Source: Paenibacillus guangzhouensis (GTDB taxonomy: Bacteria; Bacillota; Bacilli; Paenibacillales; Paenibacillaceae). From it: 64,000 nucleotides of DNA. Made by a program: the position numbers and the translations under genes. Shown piece by piece: positions 33,196 to 41,249 of the stretch; position 1 is the first letter of the stretch, and the number at the start of each line of letters is the position of its first letter. Location: NCBI RefSeq assembly GCF_009363075.1, contig NZ_CP045293.1, positions 1-64,000 of the forward strand, in the 5' to 3' direction. Below the pieces are notes generated by a model. The model was given only the letters and a program-made list of their open reading frames with translations. It was not told the origin of the DNA and did not search any database.

Positions 33196-34731
33196 ATGAG
33201 TCAAGCCTCAGATCAACAACAACTCGAGGACAAGAAGGATTTGAATCGATTCGGTTATGCGCAAGAACTGCTGCGCAGTATGGGCGGGTTCTCGAACTTT
33301 GCGATTTCATTCTCGGTCATCTCTATTCTCACAGGAGCCGTCTCCTTATATGGACACGGATTGCTCTATGGCGGACCGGGGATGATGGGATTTGGATGGC
33401 CGCTTGTTGCGCTCTTCGTCATCTTAGTGGCAGCTTCCATGGCAGAACTCGCATCAGCCATTCCTACTGCGGGGGCATTGTACCACTGGGCGTCGCTGCT
33501 CGGCAACAAACGGTGGGGTTGGTATACGGCATGGATCAACTTGATCGGTCAGATCGGGATCGTAGCGGGAATCGATTATTCGGTTGCTCTGTTCGCTGAC
33601 CCGCTGCTCGCTTCCGTCTTCGGCTATACATCGAATGATACGACAATCCTGATCGTCTTCGCGATCATTCTGCTCAGCCATGGCATTTTGAATCACGTGG
33701 GGATTAAGTTGGTCGCTAAATTCAATGACATCTCGGCCTGGTACCACATTCTCGTGGTGGCGGTCTTGGTCGTCAGTCTGGCCTTCTTCACCAATTCGGG
33801 ACTGAAGCCGCTCGATTATATTTTTCAAGTCGGACAGACATTCTCGGATAAGCCTTATGCCTTCGCGTTTTTGATCGGACTTCTCCAAGCACAATGGACG
33901 TTCACGGGATATGATGCTTCCGCCCATACGATTGAAGAGACGATCAATCCGCGGATTCGCGCTCCGTGGGGCATTTTCACATCGGTTGCGTATTCCTTCG
34001 TCTTCGGATTTATTATGCTCGTCTTCGTTACGCTATCCATACAAGATGCGGGTGCGGCAGCCAACTCCAGCAACGCATTTATCTACGTAATTACGGAAGC
34101 GCTAGGCGGAACGTTCGGTAACATTCTCCTCTGGCTCGTGACCCTCGCGATGTGGTTCTGCGGCTTATCTTCGATTACCTCATTCTCACGCATGATGTAC
34201 GCTTTCTCCCGTGACAAAGGGATGCCATTCAGCAAGCAATGGGCTGAAATTTCCCGTAAGTTCCGGACGCCTGCGAAGGCGATCTGGCTCGCGGTGATTC
34301 TATCTTTTATCCTCGCTGCGATTGACTATGTGCTGAAGCTCATTAATCCGGATAACACGGTAGGGACGATCGTATTCATGACAGCGATTAGCGTCGTAGG
34401 GCTTTATGTTGCGTATGGAATCCCGATGCTGCTGCGCCTCGTCGCCCAAGCGAAAGGGAAATTCCAGCCGAAACACCTTGGTCCATGGAACCTAGGCAGA
34501 TACGGCCGTCTCATCAATGTCATCTCCTTGCTGTGGATCATCTTCATTAGTGTTTTGATGGTCATTCCGCCGAATCAAAACGCGGGATATGCGTTGATTG
34601 GCATGTTCGTCCTGCTGATTCTGATGGATTTGCTCTACTACAATAAGCACTTTGAAGGACCGCAAGCCGCGCTGAAGACGTCGATGAAGGATATTCTCCA
34701 GCGGGAGAAGGAACTCGAGGGGAAATCTTAA
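33196..34731 (+). CDS. APC-superfamily permease, probable ethanolamine importer
   Basis: The 511-residue polytopic protein has about 12 hydrophobic helices and APC hallmarks: FSNFAISFSVISILTGAVSL (helix 1), ASMAELASAIPTAGALYHWA (helix 2), QAQWTFTGYDASAHTIEET (helix 6) and LSSITSFSRMMYAFSRDKGM. The last helps place it in the amino acid/choline/GABA group rather than EutH. Being last in the eut operon, it most likely imports ethanolamine. An amino acid substrate cannot be excluded. GGAGGGA lies 12 bases upstream of the ATG, and a strong terminator follows. Confidence 0.88.
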   Translation: MSQASDQQQLEDKKDLNRFGYAQELLRSMGGFSNFAISFSVISILTGAVSLYGHGLLYGGPGMMGFGWPLVALFVILVAASMAELASAIPTAGALYHWASLLGNKRWGWYTAWINLIGQIGIVAGIDYSVALFADPLLASVFGYTSNDTTILIVFAIILLSHGILNHVGIKLVAKFNDISAWYHILVVAVLVVSLAFFTNSGLKPLDYIFQVGQTFSDKPYAFAFLIGLLQAQWTFTGYDASAHTIEETINPRIRAPWGIFTSVAYSFVFGFIMLVFVTLSIQDAGAAANSSNAFIYVITEALGGTFGNILLWLVTLAMWFCGLSSITSFSRMMYAFSRDKGMPFSKQWAEISRKFRTPAKAIWLAVILSFILAAIDYVLKLINPDNTVGTIVFMTAISVVGLYVAYGIPMLLRLVAQAKGKFQPKHLGPWNLGRYGRLINVISLLWIIFISVLMVIPPNQNAGYALIGMFVLLILMDLLYYNKHFEGPQAALKTSMKDILQREKELEGKS

Positions 34732-34745
34732 GTATAATAAAAAAG

Positions 34746-34780
34746 GACCTCCGGCCACTCAAGTGGCTTGGAGGTCTTTT
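34746..34780. terminator. Bidirectional terminator between the eut permease and uspA
   Basis: The stem GACCTCC-GG-CCACT/AGTGG-CTT-GGAGGTC is flanked by AAAAAAGG and CTTTT, so it can end transcription from both sides. Confidence 0.88.
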
Positions 34781-34798
34781 GGTCTTAGGATTTATCGC

Positions 34799-35218
34799 TT
34801 ATTTAACAATCATGACGGCACAATGCGCATGTTGAACGACTTTATGACTGACGCTGCCGATGAACAATTCGGAGAACAAGCTAAGTCCTCGGCTGCCCAT
34901 TACGATCAGATCGGCGCTCTCTTCTTTAGCTTTGTTGACAATCAATTGGGCAGGATCGCCCGTGTAGCACACCGCTTGGTATGGAATCGTTGAACCTGCA
35001 ATCAACTTCTCCGCATCCGATAGGATGAGCCGACCTTCTTCTTCTTGGAGCGCAATGAGATCAACGCCAATGGCGACTTCGTTGATGGAAAGATGCGGAT
35101 TGATATGCAATAGCGTGATCGAACAGGACGTTTCGTTCTGCGCGAGACGTATCGCGTGCTGCAGCGCGAGCAGGGCATGCTGCGATCCGTCGATTGGGAC
35201 AATAATATGTTCGTACAT
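34799..35218 (-). CDS. Universal stress protein, UspA family
   Basis: The 139-residue protein has the Usp fold: MYEHIIVPIDGSQHALLALQ at the N-terminus and the ATP-binding motif IVMGSRGLSLFSELFIGSVS (G-2x-G-9x-GS type) near the C-terminus. It is probably cytoplasmic and ATP-binding. The start has GGGGGGAG 5 bases upstream. It is a single gene, convergent with the eut operon. Confidence 0.92.
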   Translation of the reverse strand: MYEHIIVPIDGSQHALLALQHAIRLAQNETSCSITLLHINPHLSINEVAIGVDLIALQEEEGRLILSDAEKLIAGSTIPYQAVCYTGDPAQLIVNKAKEESADLIVMGSRGLSLFSELFIGSVSHKVVQHAHCAVMIVK

Positions 35219-35285
35219 GGAGCTCCCCCCTTATAGAATGTTCTGGACATATGAACCTTATGCAGACAGCCGTTTTCGAATTTGA

Positions 35286-36497
35286 TTAATGATGCGAGCC
35301 TGCTTCATCGATGCCGGCCAGGTGTCTGCGTCTGACGATTAAGAATAGAACGGCGATTAGAACCATGGCGCCGCCAAAATAGAAAGGCACGCGGCTATTG
35401 AACCATTCCGCTAATTTGCCAGCGAGAAATGGGGCAGCAGCACCGCCTAAGAACCGTACGAAGCTGTATGCAGCCGAAGTGATTGAACGCTCGATCGGTG
35501 CGGATTCCATGACCGCTGTCGTGATCAACGTATTATTAATCCCTAGGAAAATACCGGAAACAATAACTGCGACAATGACGACCTTCGGTGTATCAGCGCC
35601 AATCCCCATTACGATGAGGGTTGCGGCGAACAAGGTTAATACGATACTGATGGATTTCACCGTGCCGAGCCATTTCTGGAATTTTGGTGCGACGAAGACG
35701 GATGTAATGGCGAGCAATAATCCCCATCCGAAGAACACATAACCGAGGCCGTGTTCGTCTAGCTCCATCACGAACGGTGCATAAGCCATTAAGGTGAACA
35801 TTCCGAAGTTATAGAGGAACGCCGTAACCCCGAGGGTCAGCAGTCCTGGATACGTAAGAGCTTTGAACGGTGCGGATAACGGAATCGCCTGTTTTGGTTT
35901 GGCGACATTCGGCATCATGAACAAGATGAAGATCAAGGCAATCGCCATCAGGCCGCTTACGCCGAAGAAAGGACCGCGCCAAGAGATAGAGCCGAGCTCT
36001 CCACCGAGGAGCGGGCCGACGGAAATTCCGAGACCCAGTGCTGCTTCATAGAGAATAATCGCTTTGGCAGTACCCGATCTGGACAATCCTACGATTGCGG
36101 ATAATGCGGTCGCGATGAACAAGGCATTACCAAGACCCCATCCGCCGCGGAAGCCGACGATGCTGCTAATGGCGTTGGAGCTACCTGCCAGTCCCGCGAA
36201 GATAATAATCATGAAGATCCCGGTGACCAGCGTCCACTTCGTTCCAAGTCTCGAGGAGACGAAGCCTGTAATCAGCATGGCGATCCCTGTCACCAAGTTG
36301 TAGCTCGTGAACAAGAGGGACACTTGACTTGGTGTTGCGTGCAATTGCTTAGCAATCGCAGGTAGGATCGGATCGACGAGACCCAGACCCATGAAAGAAA
36401 TGATGCTGGCAAAAACAATGGCCCATACGGCAATCGGTTGGTTCAATATCCCTGCTCGCTTTTCAATTTCTTGGTACTGTGAATTGGATGAAATCAT
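35286..36497 (-). CDS. MFS transporter, probable drug efflux
   Basis: The 403-residue protein has 12 predicted helices in two halves. Motif A is seen in TGFVSSRLGTKWTLVTGIFM and a drug-antiporter-like segment in LGLGISVGPLLGGELGSISW (motif C, gxxxGPxxGG). The N-terminus has VDPILPAIAKQLHATPSQVS, as in Bacillus multidrug exporters. It diverges from a MarR-type gene that probably represses it through the two ACATGT palindromes between them. The drug or metabolite exported is unknown. Confidence 0.87.
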   Translation of the reverse strand: MISSNSQYQEIEKRAGILNQPIAVWAIVFASIISFMGLGLVDPILPAIAKQLHATPSQVSLLFTSYNLVTGIAMLITGFVSSRLGTKWTLVTGIFMIIIFAGLAGSSNAISSIVGFRGGWGLGNALFIATALSAIVGLSRSGTAKAIILYEAALGLGISVGPLLGGELGSISWRGPFFGVSGLMAIALIFILFMMPNVAKPKQAIPLSAPFKALTYPGLLTLGVTAFLYNFGMFTLMAYAPFVMELDEHGLGYVFFGWGLLLAITSVFVAPKFQKWLGTVKSISIVLTLFAATLIVMGIGADTPKVVIVAVIVSGIFLGINNTLITTAVMESAPIERSITSAAYSFVRFLGGAAAPFLAGKLAEWFNSRVPFYFGGAMVLIAVLFLIVRRRHLAGIDEAGSHH

Positions 36498-36585
36498 ACA
36501 TCAAGCCCCCATAACATTTTCGTTGTACCTATACAATGATTAATTTTGAATGAAACTAACCAAAAAAATTGGATTATTTTACATC

Positions 36586-36626
36586 TACATGTATAGCGCA
36601 TCAATATATATGTATTATACATGTAT
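36586..36626. promoter_or_regulatory. Paired MarR-type operator palindromes in the MFS-marR intergenic region
   Basis: TACATGTA (36586-36593) and ATACATGTAT (36617-36626) are palindromes with centres 32 bp apart, about three helical turns, in an otherwise AT-rich region between divergent MFS and MarR genes. This is the expected arrangement for two repressor dimers on one DNA face. Confidence 0.55.
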
Positions 36627-36710
36627 CTATCGGAGTGTCAATACGTTTGAAGGAAGAGCCGAATTTTGTTACATTAAGCGAAAGAGAGTTTATGAAGCAG
36701 GTGATAAAAG

Positions 36711-37127
36711 ATGGAACAGAAGCTGATGGATACGATGGATTTTGAACTCGCTATGTTGATTCGTAGAGCTTTATCGGTACAATCCGAGATGCGTCTTGGC
36801 AAATTAGACCGGGCAGCCTATCTGCTGCTCTATTTATTGAAGAATAACAGTCCCATGGGGATCAAAGCGATCGCGGAGGAGCTTCGGCTCGATGGTTCAA
36901 CGATCAGTCGGCAGATTGCCGCCATTGAGGCAAAGGGGTATGTGGAGCGGCTGCCGGATCCGAAGGATGGACGAGCGAGTCTGATTCAGATTACGCCCGC
37001 TGGGAATGAAGAGTTTATGCTTGCGAAGAACGCCCGAGTGCAACGATTCGAAGAAATTTTCGATAGCTGGACGGAAGAGGAGATGAAGCAGTTCGCTTCG
37101 TATCTCGCTCGATTGAATCATGTGTAA
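36711..37127 (+). CDS. MarR-family transcriptional regulator
   Basis: The 138-residue winged-helix protein has GKLDRAAYLLLYLLKNNSPM, the recognition helix region LRLDGSTISRQIAAIEAKGY and the wing VERLPDPKDGRASLIQITPAG (DxRxx motif of the wing). It probably acts as a dimeric repressor of the divergent MFS exporter and of itself, released by a small hydrophobic ligand. AGGTGATAAAAG precedes the ATG. Confidence 0.9.
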   Translation: MEQKLMDTMDFELAMLIRRALSVQSEMRLGKLDRAAYLLLYLLKNNSPMGIKAIAEELRLDGSTISRQIAAIEAKGYVERLPDPKDGRASLIQITPAGNEEFMLAKNARVQRFEEIFDSWTEEEMKQFASYLARLNHV

Positions 37128-37177
37128 GGAAGGATCAACCATCTTAGCATTGCATGTATAAAGGAGAATCTAGCGGT

Positions 37178-37906
37178 ATGAGCGAGTGGTTTGAAGAAAG
37201 CTTTGGCGAAGACTATTTGATCGTCTACAAGCATCGGGATCGTCATGGGGCTTATGAAGAAGTGCAGCAGATGATCAGCTGGCTTCATTTGCCTGTCGGT
37301 GCCAAAGTGCTCGACCTCTGCTGCGGCATGGGAAGGCATTCGAATGTGCTCGCAGATTGCGGATACCATGTGACAGGCGTTGATCTGTCCAAGGTCCTCC
37401 TAAGGGAAGCGGAGGCGCAGGATGCCCGGCAACGTGTGCGCTGGGTACGTTCGGATATGCGGTCGCTCCCACTGGACGGCGGGTATGATGCAGTCGTGAA
37501 TTTGTTCACTTCATTTGGATATTTCGAATCGGATGATGAGAACAGCAGGGTGCTTCATGAAATCAAGCGAATGCTCGTGCCAGGTGCGCCATTCATTATC
37601 GATTTCCTAAATCCGTCGTATGTTGCTCGCAATTTAGCACCCTACACCGAGCATGTCGAAGAGGGACTGCGTATTGATCAATACCGTAAGATTGAAGCAG
37701 GATACGTCAAAAAGGAAATTGTCATTACCGATGCGCAGGAATCCGTTCGGCGTTACGAGGAACGCGTGAAGTTGTACGCTCTGGACGCATTCAGATCGAT
37801 GCTCTCACAGGCAGGGCTCAGCGTGGAGCAGGTGCATGGCAACTATGATGAGAGTCCGTATGAAGAAGACGCATCGCCAAGAATGATCTTCATTGGCCGC
37901 GGATAG
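37178..37906 (+). CDS. Class I SAM-dependent methyltransferase
   Basis: The 242-residue protein has a Rossmann SAM site: motif I AKVLDLCCGMGRHSNVLA, acidic loop VTGVDLSKVLL, motif II RWVRSDMRSLPL, then YDAVVNLFTSFGYFESD. The ATG at 37178 was chosen for AAAGGAG 11 bases upstream. An ATG at 37154 has no ribosome binding site. It lies 50 bases after marR and 10 bases before the MBL gene, so the three could be co-transcribed. The methyl acceptor is unknown. Confidence 0.88.
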   Translation: MSEWFEESFGEDYLIVYKHRDRHGAYEEVQQMISWLHLPVGAKVLDLCCGMGRHSNVLADCGYHVTGVDLSKVLLREAEAQDARQRVRWVRSDMRSLPLDGGYDAVVNLFTSFGYFESDDENSRVLHEIKRMLVPGAPFIIDFLNPSYVARNLAPYTEHVEEGLRIDQYRKIEAGYVKKEIVITDAQESVRRYEERVKLYALDAFRSMLSQAGLSVEQVHGNYDESPYEEDASPRMIFIGRG

Positions 37907-37916
37907 GGGGAGGAAT

Positions 37917-38903
37917 ATGGCAAGTCAGGTAGCGCAATCTGCATGGGGACAAGATCTGATTCAAATTCAAATTCCGTTGCCCAATGCGCTCAAATGGGTG
38001 AATAGCTATCTCGTTCGAGGTACACAAGGATATACGCTGATCGATCCGGGTCAGCATACAGCGGACGCGCTTGAAGCTTGGCGCGCTGCCATGTCCGAAT
38101 TGCACATCAGCATGAAGGATATCGAACAAATTGTTCTTACGCATCATCATCCGGATCATTATGGTCTTGCTGGTTGGTTTCAAGAACAGACAGGCGGGGT
38201 GCCGGTCTATATGACCGAGACAGCTCATGTGCATACGCAGATGATGTGGGGAACCGATCAGACGGCTACGGGAGCGTTGGATCAGCTGTTCGCTCGTCAC
38301 GGGATGGACGCTTCGATCCGTGCGGAGATACGGGACCATTTTGACAGCTTTATCGCTTATGTCTCGCCGCAGCCAGAGGTTACATACATTGAACAGCCAC
38401 AGTTTCGACTAGGGGATCGCGATTGGCAAGTAATTCTCACGAATGGTCATGCATCTGGGCATGCGTGCTTCTATCATGCAGCTTCGCGTGAGATGCTCTG
38501 CGGGGATCAGATTCTGCCTCAAATTTCTCCGAACATTAGTTATATTCCCGGCAGTGATCCACAGCCATTGCAATCTTTCATCGAGAGCTTAACGATGCTG
38601 CAAGCCTATGATGTTGCCATCGCTTACCCCGGGCATCGGCATCCCTTCCGTCACTATCAGGAACGGATCGCGGATTTGCTAGAGCATCATGAAGAACGAC
38701 TGCAAAAGTTTGTTGATTTACTAACGGAACCGATGACAGCTTACGAATGCTGCCTTGCGGTGTTTAACGTGAAATTAACCGTGCATCAGCTGCGGTTTGC
38801 CATGTCAGAGACACTTGCTCATCTGATTGAGCTGGAGCGGCGTGGACTTGTGCGTACTGAGGAGAATACGGCGGCAGGATGTATCCAATATAAGCGAGCG
38901 TAA
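37917..38903 (+). CDS. Metallo-beta-lactamase-fold hydrolase with C-terminal winged helix
   Basis: The 328-residue protein has the MBL dinuclear metal motif LTHHHPDHYGLAG (HxHxDH), further ligands in TNGHASGHACF and CGDQILPQIS, and the late His in YPGHRHPF. A C-terminal winged-helix-like segment (about 255-325) resembles that of Lactb2/GloB-like hydrolases. GGGGGAGG lies 3 bases before the ATG at 37917. The likely activity is thioester or lactone hydrolysis. The substrate is unknown. Confidence 0.88.
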   Translation: MASQVAQSAWGQDLIQIQIPLPNALKWVNSYLVRGTQGYTLIDPGQHTADALEAWRAAMSELHISMKDIEQIVLTHHHPDHYGLAGWFQEQTGGVPVYMTETAHVHTQMMWGTDQTATGALDQLFARHGMDASIRAEIRDHFDSFIAYVSPQPEVTYIEQPQFRLGDRDWQVILTNGHASGHACFYHAASREMLCGDQILPQISPNISYIPGSDPQPLQSFIESLTMLQAYDVAIAYPGHRHPFRHYQERIADLLEHHEERLQKFVDLLTEPMTAYECCLAVFNVKLTVHQLRFAMSETLAHLIELERRGLVRTEENTAAGCIQYKRA

Positions 38904-38912
38904 TAGATACCT

Positions 38913-38956
38913 AATAACCCACCTGGAGATAGAATCTCCGAAGGTGGGTTTGTTAT
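38913..38956. terminator. Terminator between the MBL gene and the sigma-factor fusion gene
   Basis: The stem AACCCACC pairs with GGTGGGTT around an inner GGAGA/TCTCC hairpin, followed by TGTTATTTT. It can serve both convergent genes. Confidence 0.85.
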
Positions 38957-38973
38957 TTTGCCCCAAAGGGATA

Positions 38974-40209
38974 TTAAGAAGTATGTCTCAAATCTTCGAT
39001 CCATTGCTGGTGGAACTCGGACTCAGTAAGTTGAAGAATGCCTGGGAAATCCACTGGATTGCGTATCAGTTTGTTGAGGTCATCGATACCATACGTCTGA
39101 AGGATGTATTCAACCAATAGATAAGAGAATTGAAATCCTCCCATCGTGCCGAAATCCCATGAATCATCGTTTAATGCTTGAAGTGAAGGGACAGCATCGT
39201 TATTAATCGCATCAGAAGTCGTGCTCTTAATATATTCTGGCGTCATTTGCTTGGCTTCATAACCGCCAATGCCTTGCCGAAACCATTTCGGCGCTGTTGG
39301 ATTGATATCACTGATCAACCACATCGAGAATAAATGGACCGTGGATTTCAATATCGATTGATATGTGTGCTCTGGCCCAGGATTCAGTGGGGACACGATT
39401 TTGAGCGTGTTATTTTCATAGGTACCCATGAACCAATTAGGCGCATCCTTTTCGCCTACAGCTTGATGGAAAGTGGGCAGATCTGGATAAATTTCGATGA
39501 CGATTTTCTGGGAGGGTTGGTGTTGATAGGTTGTGGTCAACCGCTCCACTTGGCCTTTAAGCTCGGCAAATAAATCTTGGTATACCTTGTTCATTCCGTC
39601 ATTCTTGCTGGACGTCTCACTTTTATTCACAATGGATATCAGTTCTTGAATTGACATGATGGTAATGTCTCCCCATTCTTTTAGTTCTTTTCGGAGCTTT
39701 TCTAAGGCGCGATAGAGCCTGTTCTTAACCGCACTTTCACGCATCCCGATAATTTTGGATATGTCCAATAAAGTACAGTCTACGAAAAACCGTAAAGAGA
39801 TGATCTGCTGGTCTAATTCATTTAATTTGGCTAATGCAGCACTAATATCAATGCGGATATCGACATCCTTAGCCATATCGAGGGAAATCGATTGGGACTC
39901 AAAGTCGGTAACTTCGTGTGCTACTTCTTTATTTCGAAATCTCGTACGATACTCGTTCTTCACAATATTTTGCGCAATTTTGAATATCCAAGTAAATAGA
40001 CTGGAGTTGCGCTTGAATAAGTGGAAGTTCTCCATAGCTTTTAAGAACGCTTGTTGCGTTAAGTCGTCGGCAACCGCCGAATTTGTCTTCACAGCGATAT
40101 AATTGCGAATTCTTCCTCGATATTGATCATAAATGGCTTCGAATTGCTGGATGTGTTCCTGCTCCTCTGGAAGAACAGGGATTTTCGTTTTGTCTTGAGC
40201 TCGTGACAC
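38974..40209 (-). CDS. ECF-type sigma factor fused to a peptidase-MA-like domain
   Basis: Residues of about 20-90 form sigma region 2 (FEAIYDQYRGRIRNYIAVKT, DDLTQQAFLKAMENFHLF) and about 120-180 region 4 (LAKLNELDQQIISLRFF, ISKIIGMRESAVKNRLYRAL). Residues of about 205-411 resemble a gluzincin (peptidase MA) domain with STVHLFSMWL and APKWFRQGIGGYEAKQ. The expected HExxH zinc motif is not intact (HLFSM), so protease activity is doubtful. The start is a GTG at 40209 with GAGGAGG 8 bases upstream. The lipoprotein gene upstream may be in the same transcript. The fused domain could sense a ligand or replace an anti-sigma factor. Confidence 0.82.
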   Translation of the reverse strand: MSRAQDKTKIPVLPEEQEHIQQFEAIYDQYRGRIRNYIAVKTNSAVADDLTQQAFLKAMENFHLFKRNSSLFTWIFKIAQNIVKNEYRTRFRNKEVAHEVTDFESQSISLDMAKDVDIRIDISAALAKLNELDQQIISLRFFVDCTLLDISKIIGMRESAVKNRLYRALEKLRKELKEWGDITIMSIQELISIVNKSETSSKNDGMNKVYQDLFAELKGQVERLTTTYQHQPSQKIVIEIYPDLPTFHQAVGEKDAPNWFMGTYENNTLKIVSPLNPGPEHTYQSILKSTVHLFSMWLISDINPTAPKWFRQGIGGYEAKQMTPEYIKSTTSDAINNDAVPSLQALNDDSWDFGTMGGFQFSYLLVEYILQTYGIDDLNKLIRNPVDFPGILQLTESEFHQQWIEDLRHTS

Positions 40210-40276
40210 CTGAAGAACCTCCTCTTGAACTTACATAGGATTAGACACCAGATGGAGGTAGAAAGCCACATGATAT

Positions 40277-41185
40277 TCAAAAAATTTCAAAACTCGCAGC
40301 CAATCTCGCCGCTGCATCGATCTGATCTCCGCCAAAGGATTTAACGATCCGGTAGACGCCTGGCTCAAGGTCTGCAGGGATCAGTACTTGTTCTTCGAAC
40401 GTCTCGCCCGGAGGAATGCTGATCCCGATGGCCGGAACCTCCATCGTCTTGTCTGGTGGGACGAGCGTCCAGCCACTTGATTCCATCCGGTAAATCTCGT
40501 ATCCGTACCCGAAAAACAAATGCGTTGGACCTGCGTTATAGAGCTTCAATGTCGTCTTCTTGCTGCCTTGCGCTAGTGGAGTTGGCAGGACGGATAACCG
40601 CGCGTGAAGTTCGTTTGGTGGGACGAAAAGAGGGGACAACAGGGTATCCTCGACCTTGCCGTCTTTATTCAGAATCTCAATGCTGAGCAAATAATTGGTG
40701 TTCGGTGTATCAGGTAGGGGATGACCAAAATCAATACGATTGTTGATCATCTGCTGCTGATCTGCGGAATATTCGGCGACAAGCGCTTCGCGGCTCCCAT
40801 CGTCGTCCCTTCGAGTTAACTGGAATCGGACGGAACAACCTTCAGGCAGCCAGCTTAAGGCGGCGCCAACGGATTGTCCAGCCTTCACGACGCCTTGGCT
40901 GATTGACGAGAGAATGTTGAATCCCTCCCCCTGGAACCAGATGCCGGTCTGTGCGTGGTAATCCTCGGCGCTCGCGAGCAGCTGTTCTTTCGAGCGTTGA
41001 CCGGATGTCCTGACGATACTAGGATCTCCTACGGTGTCAGATAACTGAGCTATATCCGAATCGGTCTTTGCGGTTGGCGGCGTTTGCACAATAGGAGATG
41101 GAGCATCCTGGTTATTCTCACATGCCGCAGACAGCAGCAGAATCATTGTCAATGCAATCATCAACCAAATGGTGCGGTGGTTCAT
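40277..41185 (-). CDS. Lipoprotein with C-terminal bacterial Ig-like domain
   Basis: The 302-residue protein has a lipoprotein signal (MNHRTIWLMIALTMILLLS, lipobox LSAAC). A middle domain of about 100 residues follows, then a C-terminal Ig-like domain with TTLKLYNAGPTHLFFGYGYE, SSGWTLVPP, FEEQVLIPADLEPGVYRIV. The last motif is common in Bacillus/Paenibacillus surface proteins. The ATG at 41185 has AGAGGTG 6 bases upstream. A GTG at 41194 lies within that site. It is probably anchored on the outer membrane face. Role unknown. Confidence 0.8.
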   Translation of the reverse strand: MNHRTIWLMIALTMILLLSAACENNQDAPSPIVQTPPTAKTDSDIAQLSDTVGDPSIVRTSGQRSKEQLLASAEDYHAQTGIWFQGEGFNILSSISQGVVKAGQSVGAALSWLPEGCSVRFQLTRRDDDGSREALVAEYSADQQQMINNRIDFGHPLPDTPNTNYLLSIEILNKDGKVEDTLLSPLFVPPNELHARLSVLPTPLAQGSKKTTLKLYNAGPTHLFFGYGYEIYRMESSGWTLVPPDKTMEVPAIGISIPPGETFEEQVLIPADLEPGVYRIVKSFGGDQIDAAARLAASFEIF

Positions 41186-41249
41186 CGTTATCACCTCTTA
41201 CGTATAGTGACGCACGATTTGGATAAAAGTTACAAGATTAGAACGCCGT

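Noticed and set aside
38974-39600. Active zinc metalloprotease in the sigma-factor fusion
   Set aside because: The HExxH motif is not intact in the aligned position (HLFSM), so only a peptidase-like fold is proposed.
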